From: an uncultured Porphyromonadaceae bacterium
Lineage (GTDB): Bacteria; Bacteroidota; Bacteroidia; Bacteroidales; Muribaculaceae
Assembly: GCA_902495075.1 (NCBI GenBank)
Contig: CABUVO010000026.1
Span: 1-55,607, forward strand
Length of the DNA stretch: 55,607 bases
Direction of reading: 5' to 3'
Positions within the stretch are counted from its first letter, which is position 1, and every line of letters begins with the position of its first letter. Below the pieces are notes generated by a model, which saw only the letters and a list, made by a program, of their open reading frames with translations, was not told the DNA's origin and made no database searches. A program made the position numbers and the translations under genes. This document shows, piece after piece, positions 17,638 through 26,989 of the stretch.

Positions 17638-18879
17638 TTATTCGTAACGCATTGTTTCAGCAGGAGATATTTTTGCAACAAACCATGATGGAAGAATGAG
17701 ACAGAAATATATGACTACAACTGTTGCGACATTAAGGATGATAATCGATTGCCAGTTGATTTCAACGGGGACGAAATCAATGTAATAGGAATCGGCATCG
17801 AGAGGAAGAAAATGCCATTTGTCTTGCGCCCAAAGAATGGCGAGCATAAGGATATTGCCTATGAGTAATCCGGTCAATGCCACACGCACAGCCATATAGA
17901 TGAACACTCTGCGCACGTTTTTTATGGTGGCTCCCATCGAACGAATGAGACCTATGAAATTCTTTTTGTCGAGTATTATGATAAGCATTCCCGAAATCAG
18001 CGTGGCGCATGCCACTATCGTCATGAGTACCAATACCACAATAACATTGGTATCAAGCAGTGACAGCCATCTGAAATATCCCGCTCCCTGATTGAGGGCA
18101 TTGTCTACGCGATAATATTTATATAAAAGTCCTGAGGCAAGAGCTTCATTTAGTGTAGCCGTCAGATGATTCGCGTTTTCCTCAAGATTATTGAAATTGT
18201 CGGTGGTTATCGTAAGAGATGTTCCTTGGGTGGGTGATACTTCTCCCAGATTTTGGATTAGTGGGAGGTCGCCATAGATGAATACATTATCGTAGGTGTC
18301 GAAATGAGAATTGAATATGGCGGCAATCTCAAGACGGCGAACACGAATGGAGCCCGACATGAAATATGTATCTATCTTATCACCAGCCTTGAGATTGAGC
18401 TGATCTGCCGCTTTGCGGGAGATGACAATCTTCATTTCCGACCCATTCTTTGAATAATCTGGAAGTTTTCCTTCCTCTATATTTGAGGCAAGGAATTTCT
18501 TCAGAGATTCGCCACGCATGCTTTTGAGATACACTCCCTTGAAATTATCCGGAGTCTTGAGTATTGCCGGGATTGAAGCCTCAAGTGAATAATCGGTGAT
18601 GTAATCCTGCGAGTCGAGTATTGTTTTCAGGGTTGGAGTGAGCGTGATCAGGTTGGTGTCTTCCGGTCCGGCAGGGATGGCATACAGGGTGATATGTGAG
18701 TTGAATCCTATCACTTTATCGCGGATCTCGCGTTTGAAACCGAGCACAATAGCAATGGCAGCAAGCATTATGGCTACCGACAAAGCCACCGCTGTGACGG
18801 CTACTTTGATAGCGGGGGAGCTGTGTCTGCTGTCGGAGGAGAGTGACAATCGTTTGGCGAGATATAAAGGATAATTCAT
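17638..18879 (-). CDS. FtsX/LolC-type ABC transporter permease
   Basis: A 413-aa permease with the MacB/LolC layout: N-terminal helix (VAVTAVALSVAIMLAAIAIVLG), a periplasmic domain of about 220 residues and three C-terminal helices (VIVVLVLMTIVACATLISGMLI and two more), ending in the ISPAETMRYE motif typical of LolC/E-like FtsX proteins. Lipoprotein release from the inner membrane is the best guess. The LolD-type ATPase is not encoded in the window, so it must act in trans. Confidence 0.8.
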   Translation of the reverse strand: MNYPLYLAKRLSLSSDSRHSSPAIKVAVTAVALSVAIMLAAIAIVLGFKREIRDKVIGFNSHITLYAIPAGPEDTNLITLTPTLKTILDSQDYITDYSLEASIPAILKTPDNFKGVYLKSMRGESLKKFLASNIEEGKLPDYSKNGSEMKIVISRKAADQLNLKAGDKIDTYFMSGSIRVRRLEIAAIFNSHFDTYDNVFIYGDLPLIQNLGEVSPTQGTSLTITTDNFNNLEENANHLTATLNEALASGLLYKYYRVDNALNQGAGYFRWLSLLDTNVIVVLVLMTIVACATLISGMLIIILDKKNFIGLIRSMGATIKNVRRVFIYMAVRVALTGLLIGNILMLAILWAQDKWHFLPLDADSYYIDFVPVEINWQSIIILNVATVVVIYFCLILPSWFVAKISPAETMRYE

Positions 18880-18896
18880 TTTTACATTTTTATATG

Positions 18897-19709
18897 CTAT
18901 GCAGGATTTTCATTAATTTTCCGGAGTTCCCAGAATGCAACAGCCGAAGCTGCTGCCACATTTAAGGAGTCGACTCCATTTGCCATCGGTATTTTTACAA
19001 CATAATCTGCAGTATCGATTATTGAAGTAGGCAATCCTTCTCCCTCTGTGCCCATGACGATGGCAAGGTGTGGCTCTGATTTGAGTATAGGCGAGTCGAG
19101 ATCAATTGAATTGTTTCGCAATGCCATCGCCACTGTCTTGAATCCTAATTCTTTCAATCTGGCTGTGGGATTTGTAGAGATTGTCCACGGCACAAGAAAG
19201 ACCGCTCCCATCGATACGCGGACAGCGCGTCGATTAAGTGGATCGCAACAATCATCTGAAATGATCACGGCATCGATTCCCAATGCCGCAGCCGAACGGA
19301 AGATTGCTCCGATATTTGTGGTGTCGCACACACTTTGTAGAATGACGACACGTCGGGCACTGCTGCATATCTCTTCTAAATTTCTCGGCTCCGGGCGTCG
19401 AAACGCGCATAACACGCCTCGCGTTAGGGTATAACCTGTGAGTTTTGCCAATGTCTCCCGTTCTCCTGTATATACCGGCATGTCGGGAAAACCGGCTATT
19501 ATGTCGGCAGCATCTCCTTCAATATGTTTCTTTTCGCACAATAAAGAAAGAGGTTGATGCCCAGCACCGAGAGCAACCCTTATCACCTTCGGACTCTCGG
19601 CAATAAACATGCCTGCTTCGGGATGACGGTCATTCCGAAGTTGAGCTTCGGTGAGGGATGCAAAAACTCTCAGCTCAGGCGCGGATATATCGGAAACGGG
19701 GAAAAGCAA
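18897..19709 (-). CDS. TrmH/SpoU family RNA methyltransferase
   Basis: A 270-aa protein with an N-terminal RNA-binding-like domain (about 1-95) and a C-terminal SPOUT methyltransferase knot. Motif 1 is VCDTTNIGAIFRSAAALG, motif 2 IVMGTEGEGLP, and motif 3 IPMANGVDSLNVAAASAVAFWE near the C-terminus. These are the SAM-binding and dimer residues of 2'-O-ribose methyltransferases of the SpoU class. The target, rRNA or tRNA, cannot be fixed from sequence. It lies 17 bases upstream of the FtsX-type permease gene, so the two may be co-transcribed. Confidence 0.88.
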   Translation of the reverse strand: MLFPVSDISAPELRVFASLTEAQLRNDRHPEAGMFIAESPKVIRVALGAGHQPLSLLCEKKHIEGDAADIIAGFPDMPVYTGERETLAKLTGYTLTRGVLCAFRRPEPRNLEEICSSARRVVILQSVCDTTNIGAIFRSAAALGIDAVIISDDCCDPLNRRAVRVSMGAVFLVPWTISTNPTARLKELGFKTVAMALRNNSIDLDSPILKSEPHLAIVMGTEGEGLPTSIIDTADYVVKIPMANGVDSLNVAAASAVAFWELRKINENPA

Positions 19710-19730
19710 GGGTGGTTAATAATTAATAAT

Positions 19731-20903
19731 TTAGAAGACAAACTGGAGGCGAGCCTGGATTATGTTGACACCACGAGGTTCGCATACAGATGAATTGCGC
19801 ACGTCGGTGTATGAATAACGCAGACGAGCTATCATATATTTATTTATATAATAGTTCAAGGTTACATTCCAGTCGCTGGAAATCCCACCATCGATGCCGG
19901 CGGCGTTTGTATCGGCATTTGTATAATCATAACCGGCAACAAGTTCAAGCGACTTGGGAGAGGGGAGAGCCAGAGCTCCCTCTGCTTCTGAATAGCGATA
20001 TTGTTTGTCGCCCAAAAGTAGGCAGCGCACCATTCCGTATGTTCCGACAGCATGATATGAGGGTATTCCGTTATGTCTGGGTACTTTCATATAATAAAAC
20101 TGCGATTCAAGAGCAAAACGATCTTTTGCAAGTGTGATTTCAGGTGAAAGTTTCCAATCTCCCACTGCGTTTGTGACTTCCGCTTTCAACATCGGAACCT
20201 TGCTGACTGTTGTCGGGAATGATGCGGAAAATGTCCGGAAACCTTCTGATGCTTCCTCATCCCCCATGTCATTGATCAGTCGGGTATGTGATGCGGTTTC
20301 GTAAGAAACTGATCCACCTATATGGACTATTGCTCCGGGTTTTGATATTGGATGCCATACGCCGCGCACTGCACCACCTGCACTGACTTTGCCTTGCTCC
20401 GTAGAACTTAGTGTCAAGGATCTTCCGCCCACAAACGCTGTGGCGCTGAGAAAATACGATGGATTATATCGTGTGTATCCGATTCCTATTTTACGGCTGG
20501 TTGTGCGGAAAAATGTTTCTGACACCTGAGATATCATGCCGGGCTTATAGGATGCGGAACCACCGCCACGTATACCGAACTGCGGAATAAAATATCCGAG
20601 ACGCAGGAAATCTTTTTCTCCAAGATTCCTCTGAATGTATACATCCTTCATTCCGATTTTGCCATAGGAATATCCGATTTCCACGCGCGCCATCCATTTG
20701 TCATATACTGCTCTCACACCGGCTCGGATTTCAGGGAGAGAAGCGCCGTTGCTGAAGCCGTCTTTTGATGGAAAATACAATGCCCCATCAACGTGCACGC
20801 GTCCGATAGGTGTAACGTTAATCTTATTTTGTGCGGATGCAGAAAACAGTGAGGAGAAGAGTGTGATAAATAATATGAATGTTAATGTGTGTCTAATTTT
20901 CAT
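19731..20903 (-). CDS. Porin, phosphate-selective porin O/P-like
   Basis: A 390-aa outer-membrane protein with a signal peptide (about residues 1-24) and a 16-strand-like barrel pattern. The segment MKDVYIQRNLGEKDFLRLGYF near residue 85 and the ending in LQFVF, a terminal Phe needed for barrel assembly, resemble the O/P porins of Bacteroidetes. No TonB plug is present, so it is probably a passive channel. It is separated from the methyltransferase gene by only 21 bases. A -7 box on the minus strand lies about 45 bases upstream of its ATG. Confidence 0.65.
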   Translation of the reverse strand: MKIRHTLTFILFITLFSSLFSASAQNKINVTPIGRVHVDGALYFPSKDGFSNGASLPEIRAGVRAVYDKWMARVEIGYSYGKIGMKDVYIQRNLGEKDFLRLGYFIPQFGIRGGGSASYKPGMISQVSETFFRTTSRKIGIGYTRYNPSYFLSATAFVGGRSLTLSSTEQGKVSAGGAVRGVWHPISKPGAIVHIGGSVSYETASHTRLINDMGDEEASEGFRTFSASFPTTVSKVPMLKAEVTNAVGDWKLSPEITLAKDRFALESQFYYMKVPRHNGIPSYHAVGTYGMVRCLLLGDKQYRYSEAEGALALPSPKSLELVAGYDYTNADTNAAGIDGGISSDWNVTLNYYINKYMIARLRYSYTDVRNSSVCEPRGVNIIQARLQFVF

Positions 20904-20945
20904 GCTAACAGAAAATATATTTTTAAACAGCTTTTTAATTCATCA

Positions 20946-20953
20946 CAAAGTTA
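20946..20953 (-). promoter_or_regulatory. Minus-strand -7 box for the porin gene
   Basis: TAACTTTG on the minus strand matches TAnnTTTG. The upstream TTTG sits 25 bases away, longer than usual. It is divergent from the gcv promoter, with which it shares the intergenic region. Confidence 0.4.
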
Positions 20954-20961
20954 ACAAAAAA

Positions 20962-20993
20962 TTTGGAGGAATATTTAACAAATAGTAAATTTG
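20962..20993 (+). promoter_or_regulatory. Promoter of the glycine cleavage operon
   Basis: A -33 TTTG (20962-20965), 20-base spacer and -7 TAAATTTG (20986-20993). The leader from about 21000 to the gcvT ATG at 21087 is only some 87 bases, too short to hold a tandem glycine riboswitch. Confidence 0.75.
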
Positions 20994-21086
20994 CAGATGA
21001 ACTTGTCGAAACTTAATTTTTTCTTAACAAAGAAAAAATGCAGGGTCAAGATTCAAAAATGTATTCATCTTAAACCTAATATATTC

Positions 21087-22181
21087 ATGGAACAAGAATG
21101 CCAGAAGACGTGTCTGCACGACCGTCATGTTGCCTTAGGGGCATTAATGTCGCCTTTCGCAGGATTCGACATGCCTATACAGTATGCCGGTATCACGGAA
21201 GAGCACAACGCTGTTCGTCAGCATGTAGGTGTGTTTGACGTAAGCCACATGGGAGAAGTCCGCGTAAGTGGTCCAGATGCCTACAGATTCGTGAGTCATA
21301 TTTTCGTCAATGACGTTACGGGAGCTCCCGACGGTCAGATTTTTTATGGCATGATGTGCTATGAGAATGGCGGCACGGTGGATGACCTTCTCGTATATAA
21401 AGTTAACGATCAAGAATATTTTCTTGTTATCAATGCTTCCAATATTGATAAGGATGTGGCGTGGATTCGTCAGAATGCAGAGGGTTTCGATGTGAAGATT
21501 GAAGATCAGAGTCCTTATTACGGAGAAGTTGCTGTGCAGGGTCCGGAGGCGGAAGCCGCCATGGAAAATATTCTTGGAATCGAGGTCAAAGATATTCCTT
21601 TCTATAATTTCAAGACATTTAATCTTGACGGGGAGGAAGTGATAGTTAGCCGCACGGGTTACACCGGTGAGGATGGTTTCGAAGTTTACGGAAGTCATGA
21701 TTTCACCCGCAAGGTCTGGGACAAACTGATGGACGGTGGCGTGCAACCTTGCGGTCTCGGTTGCCGCGATACACTCCGTTTCGAAGTCGGTCTTCCTCTT
21801 TATGGCGACGAATTGAGTGCTGACATCACACCGATTGAGGCAAGTCTGAGCATGTTTGTTAAACTTGACAAACCTGAATTTATCGGCAAGGAAGCTCTTG
21901 CTGCTCAGAAGGCGGATGGCGTTAAGCGTCGCATTGTCGGTCTTGAACTTGAAGGAAATGCAATCCCACGCCATGGTTATCCTGTAGAGGTGAATGGAGA
22001 GCAGGTAGGTGAGGTCACAACCGGATATCGCTCGATTTCCACCGGCAAGAGCGTGGCAATGGCAATGATCAATAAACCTTACGACAAGTTGGGAACGGAA
22101 GTGGAGGTGCGCATACGCAAGAAGACCTTCCCGGCTAAGGTGGTGAAGAAACGTTTTTACGATAAAAATTATAAAAAATAA
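21087..22181 (+). CDS. gcvT: Glycine cleavage system T protein, aminomethyltransferase
   Basis: A 364-aa aminomethyltransferase that moves the methylene unit from the aminomethyl-lipoyl group of GcvH to tetrahydrofolate, releasing ammonia. Typical features are MSPFAGFDMPIQYAGITEEH near the N-terminus, VFDVSHMGEVRVSG, the SRTGYTGEDGFEVY folate-binding segment and GLGCRDTLRFEVGLPLYG. The start at 21087 (MEQECQKT) is chosen because the 32 codons before it form an AT-rich leader overlapping the promoter. It is the first gene of gcvT-H-PA-PB-lpd, a full glycine cleavage operon. Confidence 0.95.
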   Translation: MEQECQKTCLHDRHVALGALMSPFAGFDMPIQYAGITEEHNAVRQHVGVFDVSHMGEVRVSGPDAYRFVSHIFVNDVTGAPDGQIFYGMMCYENGGTVDDLLVYKVNDQEYFLVINASNIDKDVAWIRQNAEGFDVKIEDQSPYYGEVAVQGPEAEAAMENILGIEVKDIPFYNFKTFNLDGEEVIVSRTGYTGEDGFEVYGSHDFTRKVWDKLMDGGVQPCGLGCRDTLRFEVGLPLYGDELSADITPIEASLSMFVKLDKPEFIGKEALAAQKADGVKRRIVGLELEGNAIPRHGYPVEVNGEQVGEVTTGYRSISTGKSVAMAMINKPYDKLGTEVEVRIRKKTFPAKVVKKRFYDKNYKK

Positions 22182-22187
22182 AAAGAT

Positions 22188-22571
22188 ATGAGTAAAGTTA
22201 TTGAAGGTCTGCGTTACGCAGAATCACACGAGTGGGTAAAAGTTGAAGGCGACATCGCCGTAATCGGTATCAGCGACTATGCGCAGCATGCGCTTGGCAA
22301 TATCGTATATGTTGATATGCCCGAAGTTGGTGACGAGGTAACAGCAGGGGAGGATTTCGGTGCTGTGGAATCAGTGAAGGCAGCCAGTGATCTCATTTCT
22401 CCGGTATCTGGAGAGGTTGTGGAGATCAACGAAGAGCTCGAAGACGCTCCGGAGGCTGTCAACGCCGATGCATATGAAAACTGGATCATCAAGGTGAAGA
22501 TGTCTGATCCTTCAGAGGTGGATGCACTTCTTGATGCTGCCGCTTACGAAAAACTTTGCGAAAATGAGTAA
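22188..22571 (+). CDS. gcvH: Glycine cleavage system H protein
   Basis: A 127-aa lipoyl carrier of the glycine cleavage complex. The lipoyl-lysine segment ESVKAASDLISPVSG (Lys near 64) and the N-terminal YAESHEWVKVEGDIAVIGIS are both present, and the length is normal for the family. It shuttles the aminomethyl group between GcvP, GcvT and dihydrolipoyl dehydrogenase. It starts six bases after gcvT and overlaps the start of gcvPA by eight bases. Confidence 0.96.
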   Translation: MSKVIEGLRYAESHEWVKVEGDIAVIGISDYAQHALGNIVYVDMPEVGDEVTAGEDFGAVESVKAASDLISPVSGEVVEINEELEDAPEAVNADAYENWIIKVKMSDPSEVDALLDAAAYEKLCENE

Positions 22572-23886
22572 CAGATTCATCCCTCATACCGAGGAAGACA
22601 TCCGCGCAATGCTCGACCGTATAGGCGTGCAGAGCGTGGATGACCTCTATAACGATGTTCCCGCTGAGGTGATCTTCAAGGAGGATTACGCTATTCCGTC
22701 GGCAATGTCAGAAACGGAGCTTCGTCGCCATTTCCGTGAATTAGGCGCGAAGAACCGTCAGCTCAAGGTATTCGCGGGGGGAGGTGTCTATGACCATTAC
22801 TCTCCTTCCGTAATCTCTCATCTTCTCTCTCGCAGCGAATTTTACACAGCCTACACTCCATATCAGCCAGAGATTTCGCAGGGTACGCTTCAGTATATTT
22901 TCGAATATCAGAGCATGATCAGCGAACTCACCGGAATGGAATCTACCAATGCATCGATGTATGACGGCGCTACAGCTGCCGCAGAGGTGATGTTCATGAT
23001 GGTTGCATCTGTGCGCAAGAAGAACCGTGTGCTTCTTTCAGCTACACTTCCGGAAAACGTGCTTGAAGTTGTCAGGACTTATGCTAAATTCCATGGCGTA
23101 GACTTGACAATGATTCCGGAGAAAGATGGTGTGACCGATTTCGAGAAAATGGAGATGGAGTTGCGTGCAGGTGATGTGGCTGGTGTTTTGCTGCCATGTC
23201 CTAACCGCTATGGCATTGTAGAGGACTTCTCCGGTTTTGCGGATGCCATCCACGAAGTGAAAGCTATGATGGCTATATATGCTGATCCTTCTACATTGGC
23301 TGTGCTCAAATCGCCGGCTGAGTGGGGTGCGGATGTGGCATGTGGCGATGGTCAGACTCTTGGAATGCCGATGCAGTTTGGCGGTCCGTATCTCGGTTTT
23401 ATTTCCTGCAAGAGCCATATGCTTCGCAAGATGCCCGGACGCGTGGTGGGAGCCACAAAGGATGCATCGGGAAAACGTTGCTATGTTCTTACGCTTCAGG
23501 CACGCGAACAGCACATACGTCGGGAGAAGGCGACCAGCAACATCTGTTCCAATCAGAGTCTGATGGCTCTTTATGCCACCATATATCTTTCTCTTATGGG
23601 TGAAAAGGGTCTGGTAGAGGTGAACAAGCTTTCTGCTGATGGCGCTCGTTATCTCTACGGTAAGCTTGTAGGAAGCGGGAAATTTGTTCCGGCATTCGAT
23701 AAGCCATTCCTTAAAGAGTTTACCCTTAAGACTGATCTTGATGTCAAAGCCATGAATGCCCGTCTTCTTGAGAAAGGTTTCATGGGACCACTTGATCTTG
23801 GAAACGGAATGGTTGAATTCGCAGTGACTGAAAACCGCACCCGAGAGGAAATAGATGAATTTGTCAACGTAATTCTGGAGGCCTAA
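22564..23886 (+). CDS. gcvPA: Glycine decarboxylase subunit 1 (P protein alpha)
   Basis: A 440-aa N-terminal half of the split, PLP-dependent glycine decarboxylase, with FIPHTEEDIRAMLDRIG at the N-terminus, FAGGGVYDHYSPSVI, YTPYQPEISQGTLQ and MYDGATAAAEVMFM motifs typical of GcvPA. The PLP lysine lies in the partner subunit. The start at 22564 sits in an ATGAGTAA overlap with the gcvH stop, so translation is probably coupled. Splitting of GcvP into two proteins is usual in many bacteria and archaea, unlike the single-chain E. coli enzyme. Confidence 0.95.
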   Translation: MSNRFIPHTEEDIRAMLDRIGVQSVDDLYNDVPAEVIFKEDYAIPSAMSETELRRHFRELGAKNRQLKVFAGGGVYDHYSPSVISHLLSRSEFYTAYTPYQPEISQGTLQYIFEYQSMISELTGMESTNASMYDGATAAAEVMFMMVASVRKKNRVLLSATLPENVLEVVRTYAKFHGVDLTMIPEKDGVTDFEKMEMELRAGDVAGVLLPCPNRYGIVEDFSGFADAIHEVKAMMAIYADPSTLAVLKSPAEWGADVACGDGQTLGMPMQFGGPYLGFISCKSHMLRKMPGRVVGATKDASGKRCYVLTLQAREQHIRREKATSNICSNQSLMALYATIYLSLMGEKGLVEVNKLSADGARYLYGKLVGSGKFVPAFDKPFLKEFTLKTDLDVKAMNARLLEKGFMGPLDLGNGMVEFAVTENRTREEIDEFVNVILEA

Positions 23887-23898
23887 GAGGAAGTAAAG

Positions 23899-25374
23899 AT
23901 GAAATATTACGATAAGTTGATATTTGAAGTGTCGCGTCCCGGACGCAAGGGTTATGAACTTCCTGCCAACGGATATGATACAGACGGACTTTCAGCAATT
24001 CCCCAAACTCTCCTTCGACAGGAAAAGCCGGAGCTTCCGGAAGTCAGTGAGCTGGATGTTGTGAGACATTACACAAACCTCTCCAATAAGAACTTCGGGG
24101 TTGACACAGGTTTCTATCCTCTTGGAAGCTGCACGATGAAATATAATCCCAAGATCAACGAGGAGGTTGCCGCGTTGCCTGAGTTTGCTACCCTTCATCC
24201 TCTTCAGAGCGAGGCATCGGCACAGGGAGCGTTGGAACTTTATTATAATTTGCAGCAGGCTCTCGCAAATATTGCAGGTCTGGCAGAGTTCACGCTCAAT
24301 CCTTATGCAGGTGCGCATGGTGAGCTGACAGGACTTATGGTGATGCGTCAGTATCATATCACTCGTTGTGACAACAAACGCACCAAGGTGATTGTGCCGA
24401 ATTCAGCACACGGAACCAATCCTGCGTCGGCAATGGTTGCCGGTCTTGAGGTCGTGGAAGTGAAATCCAAACCCAATGGCTCTATCGACGTTGAGGATCT
24501 CAAGCCTTTACTCGATGAGACAGTTGCCGGAATCATGATGACTAATCCCAATACTCTCGGCATGTTCGAGACGGAAATCTTAGAGATTGCCAAGCTCGTG
24601 CACGATGCCGGAGGTCTTCTATATTATGACGGAGCCAACCTGAATCCTATGCTCGGCAAGGTTCGCCCCGGCGATATGGGTTTTGATATCATGCATATTA
24701 ATCTTCACAAGACCTTCTCCACTCCTCATGGGGGCGGTGGTCCCGGTTCGGGTCCGGTTGGAGTCGCAGCCCATCTTGTGGATCTTCTTCCTGCTCCGAG
24801 AGTAGTAAAAGATGCCGATGGTAAATTCCATATTGCAGGAAAAAACGACAAGAGTCTTGGCAGCGTCAGCTCTTTCCTCGGCAATTTCGGCGTTATGATG
24901 AAGGCGTATGCCTATATCCTCAGTCTTGGAAAGGAGAATCTCAAAAATGTCGGTCCTATGGCAACCCTTAATGCCAATTACATTAAGGAATCGCTTAAGG
25001 ATGATTATCTGCTTCCTATCGAAGGCGCCTGCAAGCATGAGTTTGTGTTTGACGGTCTGAAAGATAAATCCACAGGTGTAACAACGCTCAATGTCGCAAA
25101 ACGTCTGCTTGACTATGGTTTCCATGCACCCACGATTTATTTCCCGTTGCTTTTCCATGAGTCAATGATGATTGAGCCGACCGAGACCGAGAGTCTGGAA
25201 ACTCTTGACGAGTTTATCGAGGTGATGCACAAGGTTGCGAAAGAGGCGCGTGAGAATCCCGACAATGTGAAGAATGCACCTCTCACAACAGCTATCTCTC
25301 ATCCTGATGAAACAACGGCTGCAAAGAAACCGATTCTTTCTTATCGTCAACTGAAAGCTGATCAAGATGCATAG
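23899..25374 (+). CDS. gcvPB: Glycine decarboxylase subunit 2 (P protein beta)
   Basis: A 491-aa C-terminal half of glycine decarboxylase. The PLP-binding lysine is in HINLHKTFSTPHGGGGPG near residue 274, with the YPLGSCTMKYNPK and LTGLMVMRQYH motifs of the family upstream. It catalyses decarboxylation of glycine and transfer of the aminomethyl group to the GcvH lipoyl arm. It overlaps the lpd gene by eight bases, giving the whole operon tight spacing. The extra C-terminal tail after the conserved core (about 30 residues) is not unusual. Confidence 0.95.
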   Translation: MKYYDKLIFEVSRPGRKGYELPANGYDTDGLSAIPQTLLRQEKPELPEVSELDVVRHYTNLSNKNFGVDTGFYPLGSCTMKYNPKINEEVAALPEFATLHPLQSEASAQGALELYYNLQQALANIAGLAEFTLNPYAGAHGELTGLMVMRQYHITRCDNKRTKVIVPNSAHGTNPASAMVAGLEVVEVKSKPNGSIDVEDLKPLLDETVAGIMMTNPNTLGMFETEILEIAKLVHDAGGLLYYDGANLNPMLGKVRPGDMGFDIMHINLHKTFSTPHGGGGPGSGPVGVAAHLVDLLPAPRVVKDADGKFHIAGKNDKSLGSVSSFLGNFGVMMKAYAYILSLGKENLKNVGPMATLNANYIKESLKDDYLLPIEGACKHEFVFDGLKDKSTGVTTLNVAKRLLDYGFHAPTIYFPLLFHESMMIEPTETESLETLDEFIEVMHKVAKEARENPDNVKNAPLTTAISHPDETTAAKKPILSYRQLKADQDA

Positions 25375-26716
25375 CGATCTTATAATAATAGGAGCCGGAC
25401 CCGGGGGGTATGAAACCGCCCTGGGTGCGACACACCGTGGCAAAACCGTGACTCTTTTCAATGGCGGTGCTCTTGGTGGCACATGTCTTAACGAAGGATG
25501 CATACCGACGAAATGCCTTTGTCGTGACTCTGAGATGGTGATGCAGTTCAAAGAGTCAGACAAATTCGGTATTGAGGATTTCTCTTTCTCTGTCGACTTT
25601 AATAAAATAATCTCTCGCAAGAGTGAAGTCACAACACAACTTCGCGACGGGATTGCCGCGATGCTGAAGCAGGCAAAGGTGAATGTGGTTGACGCGATGG
25701 CGAAATTCAAGGATGACCACACAGTGGTTGCCGGAGATGAGGAGTATACTGCCGACAATATCATAATCGCAACCGGAAGCGTATCGAAATCGTTGCCGAT
25801 TCCCGGTCATGATCTCGAATGCGTGAAGGATTCGACCGATATGCTGAATATTGAGTATATTCCTGCATCGCTTACCATCATCGGTGGAGGGGTGATTGGT
25901 ATGGAGTTTGCATCGATTTTTGCCGGACTTGGTTCGAAGGTCACTGTTATCGAGTTTATGAAACAGATCCTGCCACCTTTTGATTCCGATATAGCGAAGC
26001 GTTTGAAGCAGACCTTGTCGAAACGAGGCGTGGAGATCATAACCGGTGCCGCAGCCAAGAAAATCGAGCAGAATGAAGATTATGAGGTTGTGGTGACTTA
26101 TGAGGTAAAAGGAAAGGAACAGACTGTGGTAAGTTCCGATCTGTTGATGGCAGTAGGTCGCGCGCCGCGGGTTGAAGGACTTGACCTCGAGGCGGCAGGT
26201 GTGGAATATTCTCCCAAAGGTATTCCTGTAGATGACAATATGCGCACAAATGTGAAGCATATATATGCCATCGGAGATGTGAATGCACGTATGATGCTTG
26301 CGCATGTGGCTTCTTTCCAGGGACAGCGAGCTTTGAATGCAATAGATGGCAAGATTGATAATATTAGATTTGATATTATACCTTCAGCTGTTTTCACCAC
26401 GCCCGAATGTGGCATGGTAGGCTTAACGGAAGAGGAATGCAAGGCACGCGGCATAGAGATCGTGTGTGGTAAAAGTTTCTATCGCGCCAATGGGAAAGCG
26501 CTTGCAATGGGTGAGAGCGAAGGTCTTTGCAAATTGATTTTCGATAAGGGAACACACAGGTTGCTTGGCGCGCATATCATGGGTGCAGATGCAGCGCTGC
26601 TTGCGCAGGAGGCGGTGGATCTTATGAATGCCAATGCAACTGCTGAATCAATCCGTGAGATTGTGTTCGGTCATCCTACGCTCAGCGAAATCCTTCTCGC
26701 TGCAGCCCACATCTAA
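25367..26716 (+). CDS. lpdA: Dihydrolipoyl dehydrogenase (L protein)
   Basis: A 449-aa FAD/NAD disulfide oxidoreductase that reoxidises the dihydrolipoyl group of GcvH. An N-terminal FAD motif (IIIGAGPGGYETALGA) precedes the redox-active CLNEGCIPTK pair. The NAD-binding TIIGGGVIGMEFASIFAGLG, the IYAIGDVNARMMLAH FAD segment and the C-terminal GHPTLSEILLAAAH carrying the catalytic His-Glu pair are all present. Placement as the last gcv gene suggests it serves glycine cleavage first, though it could be shared with 2-oxo acid dehydrogenases elsewhere. Confidence 0.94.
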   Translation: MHSDLIIIGAGPGGYETALGATHRGKTVTLFNGGALGGTCLNEGCIPTKCLCRDSEMVMQFKESDKFGIEDFSFSVDFNKIISRKSEVTTQLRDGIAAMLKQAKVNVVDAMAKFKDDHTVVAGDEEYTADNIIIATGSVSKSLPIPGHDLECVKDSTDMLNIEYIPASLTIIGGGVIGMEFASIFAGLGSKVTVIEFMKQILPPFDSDIAKRLKQTLSKRGVEIITGAAAKKIEQNEDYEVVVTYEVKGKEQTVVSSDLLMAVGRAPRVEGLDLEAAGVEYSPKGIPVDDNMRTNVKHIYAIGDVNARMMLAHVASFQGQRALNAIDGKIDNIRFDIIPSAVFTTPECGMVGLTEEECKARGIEIVCGKSFYRANGKALAMGESEGLCKLIFDKGTHRLLGAHIMGADAALLAQEAVDLMNANATAESIREIVFGHPTLSEILLAAAHI

Positions 26717-26745
26717 AATTGCACACTTTAAAAAGCAATGTGAAT

Positions 26746-26790
26746 AAAACATTGCGCACTCTTTAACAGAGTGCGCAGTGTTTTATCTTT
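26746..26790 (+). terminator. Terminator of the glycine cleavage operon
   Basis: A 17-bp stem with one G-T pair (arms about 26746-26762 and 26768-26784) whose outer flanks are A-run and T-run, so it could act in both directions. Confidence 0.85.
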
Positions 26791-26870
26791 TTATTATCAA
26801 TTGTTTGGATATTTGAAAAATATTTTAGAATTTTGTGAACCGCAAGAGCTAAACACCCGTTTGCTTAAAT

Positions 26871-26914
26871 GAGATTTCACAAAAAACACTGTTGCTATAA
26901 TGTTTTGTGATCTC
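26871..26914. promoter_or_regulatory. Imperfect dyad upstream of the acyl-CoA synthetase gene
   Basis: GAGAT..CACAAAA (26871-26884) pairs with TTTTGTGATCTC (26903-26914) apart from a two-base bulge. It lies 75 bases before the gene and may be an operator or RNA hairpin. No clear TAnnTTTG promoter was found between 26790 and 26989. Confidence 0.3.
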
Positions 26915-26989
26915 AGAGTATGTTTACTTTTCTTACGATTAAATATACCCTCAAAAAAGAATAAAACAGCGTAAATTAAGGTTGGAATT

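Noticed and set aside
21000..21086. Possible glycine riboswitch in the gcvT leader
   Set aside because: The leader is about 87 bases and lacks the paired aptamer cores; only a small hairpin is visible.
21144..21974. A 276-codon minus-strand frame inside gcvT
   Set aside because: It is the antisense of a well-conserved enzyme and shows no protein family.
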